A stretch of 32,473 nucleotides of DNA from Bacteroidales bacterium UBA1410 (lineage in GTDB: Bacteria > Bacteroidota > Bacteroidia > Bacteroidales > Dysgonomonadaceae). The stretch's first letter is position 1, and each line of letters opens with the position of its first letter. Under the pieces are notes generated by a model that saw only the letters and a program-made list of their open reading frames with translations, was not told the origin of the DNA and made no database searches. The stretch lies in NCBI GenBank assembly GCA_002305015.1, contig DBPW01000031.1, positions 1 to 32,473 on the forward strand, read 5' to 3'. The position numbers and the translations under genes were made by a program. Below are positions 16,404 to 24,844 of the stretch, piece by piece.

Positions 16404-17357
16404 TCAATTTAAGATACTGTCTATACGGCTTAATTCTGCTTGGGAGAACGATAAATTCTCTAATGCTTTCAGATTATCCTTTATCTGATTCACGTTTCGT
16501 GCACCTATAATTGCCGATGTTACTCGTTCATCGCGCAATACCCATGCCAGCGCCATTTCTGCCATTGTTTGTCCACGTTGGATGGCTATCTCGTTCAGTT
16601 TTTTCACTTTCCCGATGAGTTCCTCGGTAACCTGTTCTTTGCGTAAAAAGCCGGTGGGGTCTGCTGCGCGGGAATGTTTGGGAATACCGTTCAAGTATTT
16701 ATCGGTCAGTATGCCTTGAGCCAACGGTGAGAAAGCAATGAATCCCGCTCCAAATTCGTTAGCGATATTCAGTATTTCTTTTTCCGGTTCACGCTGAAAC
16801 ATGTTGTATCTATCCTGAAAGATAAGGCAGGGCACATGATGTTCTTTCAAGTATGTCATGGCTTCGACGGCCTGCCGTGGCGGGTACTTTGAGATCCCCA
16901 CATAGAGTGCTTTGCCTTGATGTACGATATCTACCAATGCCCGCATGGTTTCTTCAACAGGCGTATAGGGATTGTAACGGTGGGAGTAAAAAATATCGAA
17001 ATATTCCAATCCTGTTCGTTGCAAGCTTTGGTCGATACTTGCCATGAGGTATTTTCGCGATGACCCGTCTCCATAAGGCCCTTCCCACATCCGATGTCCG
17101 GCCTTTGACGAAATGATCATTTCGTCGCGATGTGAGGCAAGGTTTTTTTTCAGTATCTTTCCGAAATTAGTTTCAGCCGATCCCGGCGGCGGGCCATAAT
17201 TATTGGCCAGATCAAAATGGGTGATTCCTTGTTCAAAAGCATAAAGAATCATCTCTTCGGCTGTGTCAAAATCGTCCACAAAACCAAAGTTATGCCATAA
17301 TCCTAATGAAATGGCGGGTAATTGTAATCCGCTACGTCCGCAAAATGAATATTTCAT
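16404..17357 (-). CDS. Aldo/keto reductase, YghZ-like (L-glyceraldehyde 3-phosphate reductase family)
   Basis: Cytoplasmic NADPH-dependent reductase of small aldehydes, possibly in methylglyoxal or L-glyceraldehyde 3-phosphate detoxification as for E. coli YghZ. From the ATG at 17357 it has 317 residues and aligns from the first residues with YghZ (YSFCGRSGLQLPAISLGLWHN). The aldo/keto reductase tetrad is visible: Asp49 and Tyr54 in HFDLANNYGPPPGS, Lys85 in IISSKAG, His126 in FYSHRYN. Late segments LAQGILTDKYLNGIP and VTSAIIGARN are typical. An in-frame ATG at 17423 would add 22 residues that look unlike the family; a putative transcription start near 17440 allows either. It is convergent with neither PUL and is likely unrelated to them. 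Confidence 0.9.
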   Translation of the reverse strand: MKYSFCGRSGLQLPAISLGLWHNFGFVDDFDTAEEMILYAFEQGITHFDLANNYGPPPGSAETNFGKILKKNLASHRDEMIISSKAGHRMWEGPYGDGSSRKYLMASIDQSLQRTGLEYFDIFYSHRYNPYTPVEETMRALVDIVHQGKALYVGISKYPPRQAVEAMTYLKEHHVPCLIFQDRYNMFQREPEKEILNIANEFGAGFIAFSPLAQGILTDKYLNGIPKHSRAADPTGFLRKEQVTEELIGKVKKLNEIAIQRGQTMAEMALAWVLRDERVTSAIIGARNVNQIKDNLKALENLSFSQAELSRIDSILN

Positions 17358-17446
17358 ACCTTTGTTTATTTTTACTGTTCTCACAAAAAAATTAAACGTT
17401 TCCGGAGTCATAATGTTTTTCATACTCCTTACTTTCTCCGAAATCG

Positions 17447-17478
17447 CAAATGAATGCTAAATTTTGAGTTTTGTCAAA
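17447..17478 (-). promoter_or_regulatory. Candidate promoter for the aldo/keto reductase
   Basis: On the minus strand TTTG (17478-17475), 20 bases, then TTCATTTG (17454-17447) fit the Bacteroides consensus with one mismatch in the -7 box. Transcription would start near 17440. Confidence 0.5.
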
Positions 17479-17677
17479 TTTTTTTCATAAAACATTCTTT
17501 ACTGTTTATTTCTGTTTTGATTCGATTATGTTATTAGATTACGGTTAAAATCTGATTTTCAATATAAATAATCTTTCGAACAAAATGAGGGAGAACGAAA
17601 AGGATTTGATAACTCATATTTATGTTAAAAAAGTGTTTACTATTGTTGTTCTATTTTTTTCACTTAATTTTACAGCA

Positions 17678-17685
17678 TAATTTTG
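17678..17685 (+). promoter_or_regulatory. Candidate -7 box for the ECF sigma gene
   Basis: TAATTTTG is an exact TAnnTTTG match and would start transcription near 17692, about 25 bases before the sigma ATG. I see no TTTG at the expected -33 spacing. The rest of the 359-base spacer between the two divergent genes (17358-17716) holds only the reductase promoter and AT-rich DNA. Confidence 0.45.
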
Positions 17686-17716
17686 TTGCGTTTAGGTAAT
17701 TTCTATTCATGAATGC

Positions 17717-18307
17717 ATGAAAGACAATGCTTATATAGAAAATTTGTTTCGCAAGGTTGCATTTAACGACGATCAACAAGCTTTTAAGGAGTTGTTTTTC
17801 GAATTTTATCCTGCGCTTTGTGTGTATGCCGAACGTTTCACCAATTCTAAAGAAACGGGAAAAGATTTGGTTCAAGATACTTTTTTGAAGATATGGAAAG
17901 ATCGGAAACGCATAGTGATTACCTCTTCTTTTCGCAATTTTTTGGTGACGACCGTAAAAAACACGTGTCTTGATTATCTTCGCAAACAATCTTTGCAGCA
18001 ATCGTATGCCGAAAAGGAAAGTCGATCTTCTCATTTACCGGATTCGCCGGAAGAAATCTATACGTTGAAAGAGTTGGAAGACCTGATAAATCGTGCGTTG
18101 GAGAAATTGCCCGATAACGTCAGACAGGTTTTCGAAATGAGCCGTTTTAAGGATATGACGTATAACGAAATTGCAGAAAAGATGCAAATCTCCCCTAAAA
18201 CTGTTGAATCTTATATCAGTAAAGCATTGGTTCTATTACGGATAGAACTAAAGGAATACTTTCCCTTCTTTCTCCTTTGTTGCCTTTTTTTGCGTGATCT
18301 GCGTTAA
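17717..18307 (+). CDS. ECF RNA polymerase sigma factor (sigma-70 family)
   Basis: Directs RNA polymerase to the promoters of its PUL once freed from the anti-sigma factor encoded next to it. The 196-residue protein has region 2 (about 22-90) with the family pattern DLVQDTFLKIW (50-60), a linker, and region 4 (about 122-178) with the helix-turn-helix TYNEIAEKMQISPKTVESYI. The hydrophobic C-terminal tail (YFPFFLLCCLFL) is common in Bacteroidota FecI-like sigmas. The ATG at 17717 is preferred because earlier ATGs hit stops or are out of frame. The FecR gene follows after 138 bases and susC3 carries the matching STN domain. Confidence 0.95.
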   Translation: MKDNAYIENLFRKVAFNDDQQAFKELFFEFYPALCVYAERFTNSKETGKDLVQDTFLKIWKDRKRIVITSSFRNFLVTTVKNTCLDYLRKQSLQQSYAEKESRSSHLPDSPEEIYTLKELEDLINRALEKLPDNVRQVFEMSRFKDMTYNEIAEKMQISPKTVESYISKALVLLRIELKEYFPFFLLCCLFLRDLR

Positions 18308-18338
18308 ATATATATAAATAAAGTTATTTTCCATAGGG

Positions 18339-18370
18339 TGTTTCTTAGTTGGTTTGTCAATTAAGAAACA
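18339..18370 (+). other. Hairpin between sigma and anti-sigma genes
   Basis: TGTTTCTTA (18339-18347) and TAAGAAACA (18362-18370) form a perfect 9-bp stem with a 14-base loop, and two G-U pairs could extend it. No T run follows, so it is not a classical terminator. It could adjust the ratio of sigma to anti-sigma through partial attenuation or RNA processing. Confidence 0.45.
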
Positions 18371-18445
18371 TTGAGTTTACAAGAGTTCAATAAATTTAGT
18401 CAAAAGTTTAAAGCAAATTGATTTTTTATCAAGTAGAGTAAGCGC

Positions 18446-19468
18446 ATGAGTGAAATTTTTGATGAGTCGCAAATTTTTTCTTATCTCGACGGCAAATTAT
18501 CCCAAGATGAGAGAAACAGTTTTGAAGAATTGCTTCAATCTTCTCCCGAATTTCGTGCAAAAGTTCAGGAGATGAGTCATCTTTATTATCTTGCCGAGCA
18601 TTATAAAAAGCAAAAAAGTATCGATGTTTCTGCGGCATGGGATACTTTGTCCCGTAAAATTGCGCTTTTAACTTTCAGAGAAAAAGTATGGAATTTCACC
18701 CGCACCGCTGCTGCCATTCTTCTTCCGTTGTTTTTGTTGTATCAATATGTGTTGTGGCCGGCCACCAAAAGAAATGTTCCTGAACAAACGATAACTCTTG
18801 CTTCCATGCCGGGAGTAATTACCAAGGCTGTCCTTCCCGACGGAAGTGAGGTATGGTTGAATTCGCAAAGCAAGCTGACTTATCCGCATCGATTTAAAGG
18901 AAAAGAGCGCACAGTTATGCTTGAAGGGGAGGCTTATTTTAAGGTGGTTTCCGATAAAAAGCATCGATTCAACGTGCTTACGCCACATCAGATGACGGTA
19001 AGTGCATATGGTACGGAATTTAATGTGAATGCTTACCAGGATAACAGTCGCTATAAAGTCACGTTGGTTCGGGGACATGTTGAGGTAGCTGCAGCAGATT
19101 CACCCGAAAGGAAAGAGTTGGAACAAGGGGAACAGGCGCTTTTTATGCCGGAAACAAAAACAATAACGACGGCAAAAGCAGATACCTATGTAGAAACGGC
19201 GTGGAAGGACGGGAAATTGGTCTTTCGGCGCGAAAAGTTTGAAAATCTTACCGAGAAACTTACCCGCAAATTTGGCGTAACCATTGTTCTGCAGGATGAA
19301 AAGTTGAAAGATTACGAATATACCGCGACCTTTACGGATGAGTCGTTGGAAGAAATTTTGGAGCTGTTGAAAATGTCGGCACCTATCACATATACCATCT
19401 CCAAACAGCAACAGCTCGACAACGACACGTTTACCAAACGGGTGATTACCATTAGAAGTAGAAAATAA
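18446..19468 (+). CDS. FecR-family anti-sigma factor
   Basis: Inner-membrane protein that holds the ECF sigma in the cytoplasm and releases it on a signal from the STN domain of the transporter. Of 340 residues, 1-80 form the cytoplasmic sigma-binding part (ESQIFSYLDGKLSQDER), 86-104 are one transmembrane segment (AAAILLPLFLLYQYVL), 120-215 are the FecR domain (LPDGSEVWLNSQSKLTYP, GEAYFKV, AYGTEFNVNAY, LVRGHVEV), and about 258-325 are the DUF4974-type C-terminal domain (LVFRREKFENLTEKLTRKFG). It lies between the sigma gene and susC3, all in one direction. Confidence 0.95.
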   Translation: MSEIFDESQIFSYLDGKLSQDERNSFEELLQSSPEFRAKVQEMSHLYYLAEHYKKQKSIDVSAAWDTLSRKIALLTFREKVWNFTRTAAAILLPLFLLYQYVLWPATKRNVPEQTITLASMPGVITKAVLPDGSEVWLNSQSKLTYPHRFKGKERTVMLEGEAYFKVVSDKKHRFNVLTPHQMTVSAYGTEFNVNAYQDNSRYKVTLVRGHVEVAAADSPERKELEQGEQALFMPETKTITTAKADTYVETAWKDGKLVFRREKFENLTEKLTRKFGVTIVLQDEKLKDYEYTATFTDESLEEILELLKMSAPITYTISKQQQLDNDTFTKRVITIRSRK

Positions 19469-19528
19469 ATCCATTAATATCGGGAGGAAAGCCTATGAAA
19501 ACAGGATGATAATTTACGTAAACAAAAC

Positions 19529-19610
19529 GGAGGAATGAATTTCCATTCACTCCTCCTCCAAAAATTTACGCTTACCATCTCGGAAAATTCCACCTCCCCG
19601 TAGGGTAAGC
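19529..19610 (+). other. Structured leader between fecR and susC3
   Basis: The 184-base gap holds two hairpins. GGAGGAATGAAT (19529-19540) and ATTCACTCCTCC (19545-19556) form a 12-bp stem with one A-C mismatch and a TTCC loop. GCTTACC (19570-19576) and GGTAAGC (19604-19610) form a second stem. Neither is followed by a T run. They may separate susC3 expression from fecR by processing or stabilise the highly expressed susC3 message. I see no gene here. Confidence 0.5.
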
Positions 19611-19652
19611 AAGTTACTAAACCCATAACAAATTTAATAACAGAACAAAAAT

Positions 19653-22600
19653 ATGAATAAATTATTAATCGTCAAAAAAATACCTATCGCCATGAGGATA
19701 ACGTGCCTATTACTCTGTTTGATTGTATTTCAATTACAGGCAGAAGATGTGTATTCTCAGAAAACGAAGATTTCGTTGGACATGAAAAATACAACCATCG
19801 AAAAAGTGTTGCAAACCATTGAAGAAAAATCCGACTATCATTTTCTTTACAACAACAAGCTGGTGAATGTTGACCGAAAAGTGAGTGTGCGAGTAAAAGA
19901 TGCTGCTATTTCCGATGTGCTGGATAAGCTTTTCAAATCGGGAGATGTAGAATATCAAGTAGAAGGCAATCAGATCATTTTGTCGCCCAAAGAAAAAATC
20001 ACGGAATTGGTCTCCGGAGTTGAATCTGTTCAGCAACAGCAAAAAACCATTACCGGCAAAGTAACCGATACCAATGGGGAACCCATTATTGGTGCAACTA
20101 TTCTGGTAAAGGGAACTACTATTGGAACAGTAACCGATACTGATGGTAATTTTTCACTACGTATTCCTGTCAATGCTCAAACGCTACAGGTTTCTTTTGT
20201 GGGAATGAAGACTCAGGAAATTCCCATTGCTAATCGAACAACTTTTAATGTGGCACTCGAAGAAGAGGCTATAGGATTGGAAGAAGTTGTGGCGGTTGGT
20301 TATGGAATTCAACGTAAAGTAACAGCAACTTCAGCAGTGAGCAAAATTGAAGGTGAAAGAATAGGGAAAATAGCTATGGTAAATACAATGAAAGCTTTGC
20401 AGGGGTTAAGTCCCGGAATTACGATAATTGATCGTGGAGGTGCACCTGGAAGCGACAATCCGGAAATTTATTTGCGTGGCGTAGGTACAACAGGAAATGC
20501 GACACCTTTAGTGATAATTGATGGCATTGAAATGTCAATCAGTTCTTTAAGTCAGCTTCCTTCTGATGAAATAAAAGATATTTCAGTATTAAAAGATGCA
20601 GCTTCTGTATCTATTTATGGTTCGCGGGGTGCACATGGTGTAATTTTGGTTACTACAAAACATGGGACAGAAGGCAAAGTACAATTATCATATAATGGTT
20701 CAATTGGGTTTCAAGACAGAGCCATTAAAGCTGAACAAGTTACAGCTCGTGAATATATGACAATGGTAAATGAAGCATTAGTGAATGCAAGGATGAAAAG
20801 TAAATATTCCGAAGAAGATATACAGATCACGGAAAGCGGGACTGATCCATATCATCATTCTTTTACGAACTGGCCCAATGAACTTTATAAAAGCAACTAT
20901 GTTACGCAGCATGCTTTGAGTTTGACAGGAGGTACTAGTATGGGGTGTTACCGACTTTCTTTTGATTATTTGGATCAACCTGGATTAACAAATAATACTG
21001 AATATCAACGATATAGCTATCGAGTAAATACAGATTTGAATTTAGGAAAAATGCTGAAGATCAGTAGCGATATTACTTATCGACATGTAGATCGTCTTTG
21101 GCCTGAGGGATTAGGCGATGCTCAAGCTGAGGCTTGGAGCATGTCTCCTACTGCACCTAATCGATATGAAAATGGTGATTATGCTTTGGATGACCAACTT
21201 AGTAATATATTATCTTATGTAGATTTGAATGTTGTAGGCGAAAATAGATATAATCTCGATGCCGTGTATGGAAAAGTTATGGCTGATTTCGAACCAATTA
21301 AAGATTTAATATTTACGGGCATGGCTGCGATAAATGGGTCAGGGGATAGAAATAAAATTCATTATAAGAATCATAAATATTATAATGAAGCAGGGGAATT
21401 GTTATTGCAACGTAATAATCCAAATAGTGTTAGAGATAGTAGGAATAATAATTATCAGATGACATTCCGTTTTTTGGCTAATTATAAAAAAAATTTTTAC
21501 GAGAAACATGATTTGGCGTTATTATATGGTATGGAACAAATATCATATCGCAATTATTATTCTATGGCTCAACGTAAAAATTTAATATCAGATGCTTTAC
21601 CCGATGTTTCTTTGGGTTCTGCAGGGAGCCAGTTTGCAGAAGGTTATCCATCAAAATGGGGCATTAATTCATTTTTTGCGAGAGTAAATTATGGTTTCAA
21701 AGATAAATATTTGTTTGAAGCAAATATTCGTGCCGACGGTTCTTCACGGTTTTCAAAAGAAAATAGATGGGGAACGTTCCCTTCTTTTTCTGCTGCTTGG
21801 CGCCTTTCAGAAGAAGACTTTATGAATAATCTTCTTTTTATCAATAATTTAAAAATAAGAGTTTCTTGGGGACGAAATGGCAACGAACAAATAGGTGAAT
21901 TTAGATATTTGCCACAATATAATATATCAAATGTTGTAATGAATGGAGAATTAGTTACTGCTGTATATCAGCAAAGGATGGCTAATCCGGAAATAACGTG
22001 GGAAACAGCAGAACAAACCAACATGGGTTTAGATTTTAATATTCTAAATAATTCTATTTATGGAGAAATCGATTTTTATAGAAAAGACACAAAAGATATT
22101 TTATTAACACTAGCTATTCCTAAATTTATCGGTTTAGATCCTCCTGAACAGAATGTTGGAGTCGTACGCAATTCCGGGGTAGAGGCAATGATTGGTTTTC
22201 GTAAAAGATTCAAAGTTTTTTCATTTAATACTTCCGTCAATTTAGCTTATAATAAAAACAGATGGGTAGACAGAGCAGGCGATGATAACCATATATCGGG
22301 GTGGACGATCGAGCGAGTAGGTTCACCATTAAACTCATTTTATATTTATCAAGCCGATGGTTTAATTGCGAATGAAAATGAATTGCAAGAATATAAAACC
22401 AAATATAAATCGGATCCACGAGGTATGTCTGTTTTACATGCAGGTGACGTAAAACTTGTTGATGTAAATGGGGATGGTACGATTAATCCTGATGATCGAC
22501 AAGTTTTCTCTTCTAATATACCTAAATTTACTTATGGATGGGATATCGACTTCGGATATAAAAATTTTGATTTAAGTTTTTTACTACAAGGTTCAAGTGG

Positions 22601-23000
22601 GGCAAATCGAATGATATATGGAGAATGGATAGAAGGCCCATCTTATGAACAATTTACAGGTATTCATTTTCGTGACAGATGGACCGTAGATAATCAAAAT
22701 GGGAATGCCAAAATGCCGCGTTTGGAAGCTGCTGATAATCGAAATGCTTCAACCTATAATTCTTTTTTTCTAAAAAAAGTGAATTATCTACGTTTAAAGA
22801 ATGCTCAGCTTGGATATACTTTTCCTGATAAAGTAGCAAATAAAATAAAAATTTCTAAATTGAGATTTTATTTAACAGGATCCAATCTATTCACATTAAG
22901 TAGTATGGATCAGGGACTAGATCCAGAAGCAAGAAGTGGCCGAATTTCAGATTTCCCAACATTAAAGATTATAAATTTCGGTATGAATATTACTTTTTAA
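19653..23000 (+). CDS. SusC-like TonB-dependent transporter with STN signalling domain (susC3)
   Basis: Outer-membrane importer that also senses its substrate. The 1115-residue protein has an N-terminal extension and signal peptide (cleavage near QAED, residue 31), an STN domain (about 37-111; TTIEKVLQTIEEKSDYHF and GNQIILSP), a carboxypeptidase-regulatory-like domain (about 131-205; GEPIIGATILVKGTTIGTV), a plug with VLKDAASVSIYGSRGAHGV and a barrel ending FGMNITF. A DVNGDGTINPDDRQ calcium-like loop lies late in the barrel. STN is the domain that contacts FecR, so this gene completes the sigma/anti-sigma switch. The barrel region is visibly AT-richer than locus 1 (15 G/C in the 60 bases from 21361). 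Confidence 0.96.
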   Translation: MNKLLIVKKIPIAMRITCLLLCLIVFQLQAEDVYSQKTKISLDMKNTTIEKVLQTIEEKSDYHFLYNNKLVNVDRKVSVRVKDAAISDVLDKLFKSGDVEYQVEGNQIILSPKEKITELVSGVESVQQQQKTITGKVTDTNGEPIIGATILVKGTTIGTVTDTDGNFSLRIPVNAQTLQVSFVGMKTQEIPIANRTTFNVALEEEAIGLEEVVAVGYGIQRKVTATSAVSKIEGERIGKIAMVNTMKALQGLSPGITIIDRGGAPGSDNPEIYLRGVGTTGNATPLVIIDGIEMSISSLSQLPSDEIKDISVLKDAASVSIYGSRGAHGVILVTTKHGTEGKVQLSYNGSIGFQDRAIKAEQVTAREYMTMVNEALVNARMKSKYSEEDIQITESGTDPYHHSFTNWPNELYKSNYVTQHALSLTGGTSMGCYRLSFDYLDQPGLTNNTEYQRYSYRVNTDLNLGKMLKISSDITYRHVDRLWPEGLGDAQAEAWSMSPTAPNRYENGDYALDDQLSNILSYVDLNVVGENRYNLDAVYGKVMADFEPIKDLIFTGMAAINGSGDRNKIHYKNHKYYNEAGELLLQRNNPNSVRDSRNNNYQMTFRFLANYKKNFYEKHDLALLYGMEQISYRNYYSMAQRKNLISDALPDVSLGSAGSQFAEGYPSKWGINSFFARVNYGFKDKYLFEANIRADGSSRFSKENRWGTFPSFSAAWRLSEEDFMNNLLFINNLKIRVSWGRNGNEQIGEFRYLPQYNISNVVMNGELVTAVYQQRMANPEITWETAEQTNMGLDFNILNNSIYGEIDFYRKDTKDILLTLAIPKFIGLDPPEQNVGVVRNSGVEAMIGFRKRFKVFSFNTSVNLAYNKNRWVDRAGDDNHISGWTIERVGSPLNSFYIYQADGLIANENELQEYKTKYKSDPRGMSVLHAGDVKLVDVNGDGTINPDDRQVFSSNIPKFTYGWDIDFGYKNFDLSFLLQGSSGANRMIYGEWIEGPSYEQFTGIHFRDRWTVDNQNGNAKMPRLEAADNRNASTYNSFFLKKVNYLRLKNAQLGYTFPDKVANKIKISKLRFYLTGSNLFTLSSMDQGLDPEARSGRISDFPTLKIINFGMNITF

Positions 23001-23022
23001 ACCCATAATAAATTAGAAATAT

Positions 23023-24687
23023 ATGAAAAAAATTAAATTATATAAAAGTGTGGCATTCATTTTAATTGTCTGCTTTACAATTAGTTGTGAGAGTAATATC
23101 AATCTTGATCCTGAAGGCATTGTTACTGCAGAAGGTTATTTTAAGTCTGCAGAGGATTATGAAAAGGCGTTAAATGCTTTATATTCTCGATTAAATGTAA
23201 ATAACTACGATCTATGGCTAGATGGCGTTACGGATAATGGACTTGTGACCCACAGTTGGAATAGGGGATATGATTTAGGACGGGGAATTGGGAATACTTT
23301 TTCTTCTTTTCCTGAGGAAAAATGGGTAAATGGTTATATTTCGATTCAACGAGCTAACAATATCATTAATAATGTTGATAAATACGAATGGCCTGGTGGA
23401 AAAAATGACATTGAACGTAGTCGTGTCTTGGGAGAAGCCCAGACTTTGAGAGCTTATTTTTATCTTGATTTGGTTTCGATTTTCGGACATATTATGTTTT
23501 ACGGGGAAAATCCAAATTCTGTTGCTGAAAGTGAGGAGGTAGAGCAAGTAGAAAATCCGAAAAAGATATTTGATTTTATTTTGGATGAATTAAATAAGGC
23601 TATTGAGGGGTTACCTGATAAAGCTGCTAATAAATCTAAAATAGGTAAACCTGCGGCTCGTTTATTGCGTGCTCGTGCTGCTGCTTATGCTGCAGGTTAT
23701 TTAGATGATAAATCTTATTTTCAAATTGTGTTGGAAGAAACTGAACCTTTAATTGCTTCTGCACCTTCGCTTGCCGATTTTGGTAAACTGTTTGTATTGG
23801 GATGCGAAGACTTGGACGAGGTTATTTTAGTAAGAAGTTACTCTCCCGATGTTCGCAATAATTGGGGAAATTGGTATAATCAGTCAATCGGAGGGTATTG
23901 TGTAACTACACCTGTAAAAGCATTAGTTGATGCATTTGAGTATATCGGGGAAAAGGATGAAAAGATGCCTTATTTGAATAAAGATCCTCGTTTTTATCAG
24001 ACTATTTATGCTCCAGGTATGGAGCTTCGTGGTAAATATTACAATACCATTCCCAGTAATGTAATAGAAAAAAATGGGAAATTTTATTTTGATCCTAATA
24101 AAGATTATGGTTCTTTGCAAGATAAAGAAGTTATGATTGGCGATGTATTAGGTGAAGGTGGTGGATCCGAATGGAATAAAACTCCCACTGGTTTTAGTTG
24201 GAAAAAATATTTTCAGGAACCTGAAACATGGAATACTTATAATTCTTTCATTGTTTTTCGTTATGCAGAGGCTTATTTATTGAGAGCTGAAGCATTAGTA
24301 GAAACAGGGGGAAGCTCAGAAGAAGCCAAAAGATTGATAAAAATAATTCGAGATAGAGCTGGTAATACCAATGATATTGATAAAATTGTTGCTGAAAAAT
24401 ATAATGGTAGTTTATTAGATTTAATTCGCAACGAAAGGCGTGTAGAATTAGCTGATGAAGGACTTCGTTTTTATGATATTCGTCGTTGGCATATTTTATT
24501 GGATGTCATGAATAAGCCAATTGAAGGAATTGAATATCGTGATTTCTCATTTGATCCTCCCAAAAAAGTTGTTCATACACCTGCTATTAGAGAACCTTAT
24601 ACCGAAAAAGATTTTTGGTGGCCAATTCCTCAAAGCGAAATTGATTTAAATAAAGGACGCATTAAACAAAATGACGGTTGGAAATAA
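23023..24687 (+). CDS. SusD/RagB-like glycan-binding lipoprotein (susD3)
   Basis: Surface glycan-binding lid of SusC3, 554 residues. The lipoprotein signal ends TISC (Cys22). Family patterns include GEAQTLRAYFYLDLVSIFGH, FRYAEAYLLRAEALVE, and NERRVELADEGLRFYDIRRWH near the C-terminus, followed by WWPIPQSEIDLN. It starts 22 bases after susC3. The gene is AT-rich (14 G/C in the 60 bases from 24361). Its partner enzymes suggest an alpha-galactosyl-bearing substrate, but the protein itself does not reveal specificity. Confidence 0.95.
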   Translation: MKKIKLYKSVAFILIVCFTISCESNINLDPEGIVTAEGYFKSAEDYEKALNALYSRLNVNNYDLWLDGVTDNGLVTHSWNRGYDLGRGIGNTFSSFPEEKWVNGYISIQRANNIINNVDKYEWPGGKNDIERSRVLGEAQTLRAYFYLDLVSIFGHIMFYGENPNSVAESEEVEQVENPKKIFDFILDELNKAIEGLPDKAANKSKIGKPAARLLRARAAAYAAGYLDDKSYFQIVLEETEPLIASAPSLADFGKLFVLGCEDLDEVILVRSYSPDVRNNWGNWYNQSIGGYCVTTPVKALVDAFEYIGEKDEKMPYLNKDPRFYQTIYAPGMELRGKYYNTIPSNVIEKNGKFYFDPNKDYGSLQDKEVMIGDVLGEGGGSEWNKTPTGFSWKKYFQEPETWNTYNSFIVFRYAEAYLLRAEALVETGGSSEEAKRLIKIIRDRAGNTNDIDKIVAEKYNGSLLDLIRNERRVELADEGLRFYDIRRWHILLDVMNKPIEGIEYRDFSFDPPKKVVHTPAIREPYTEKDFWWPIPQSEIDLNKGRIKQNDGWK

Positions 24688-24727
24688 TAATTTTGAGGTT
24701 CTAAATAAAAATAAAGATACACATATA

Positions 24728-24824
24728 AAGCTTGCTCTGAATTTTTTCAATGCATCGGAAAATTTGATTTTAAATATTATCAACTCTTAAAATTTTCCTT
24801 GTAATTAATTTTCAGAGTAAGCTT
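24728..24824 (+). other. Nested inverted repeats between susD3 and the glycosidase genes
   Basis: AAGCTTGCTCTGAA (24728-24741) pairs with TTCAGAGTAAGCTT (24811-24824) at 13 of 14 positions. Inside it, GGAAAATTT (24757-24765) pairs perfectly with AAATTTTCC (24790-24798). The pair of stems, one within the other, fills the 157-base gap before the gene at 24845. No T run follows the outer stem. It may be a partial terminator, a processing site that uncouples enzyme genes from susC3/D3, or a structured leader. Confidence 0.5.
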
Positions 24825-24844
24825 ATTTTATTAAACTTTGAAAC

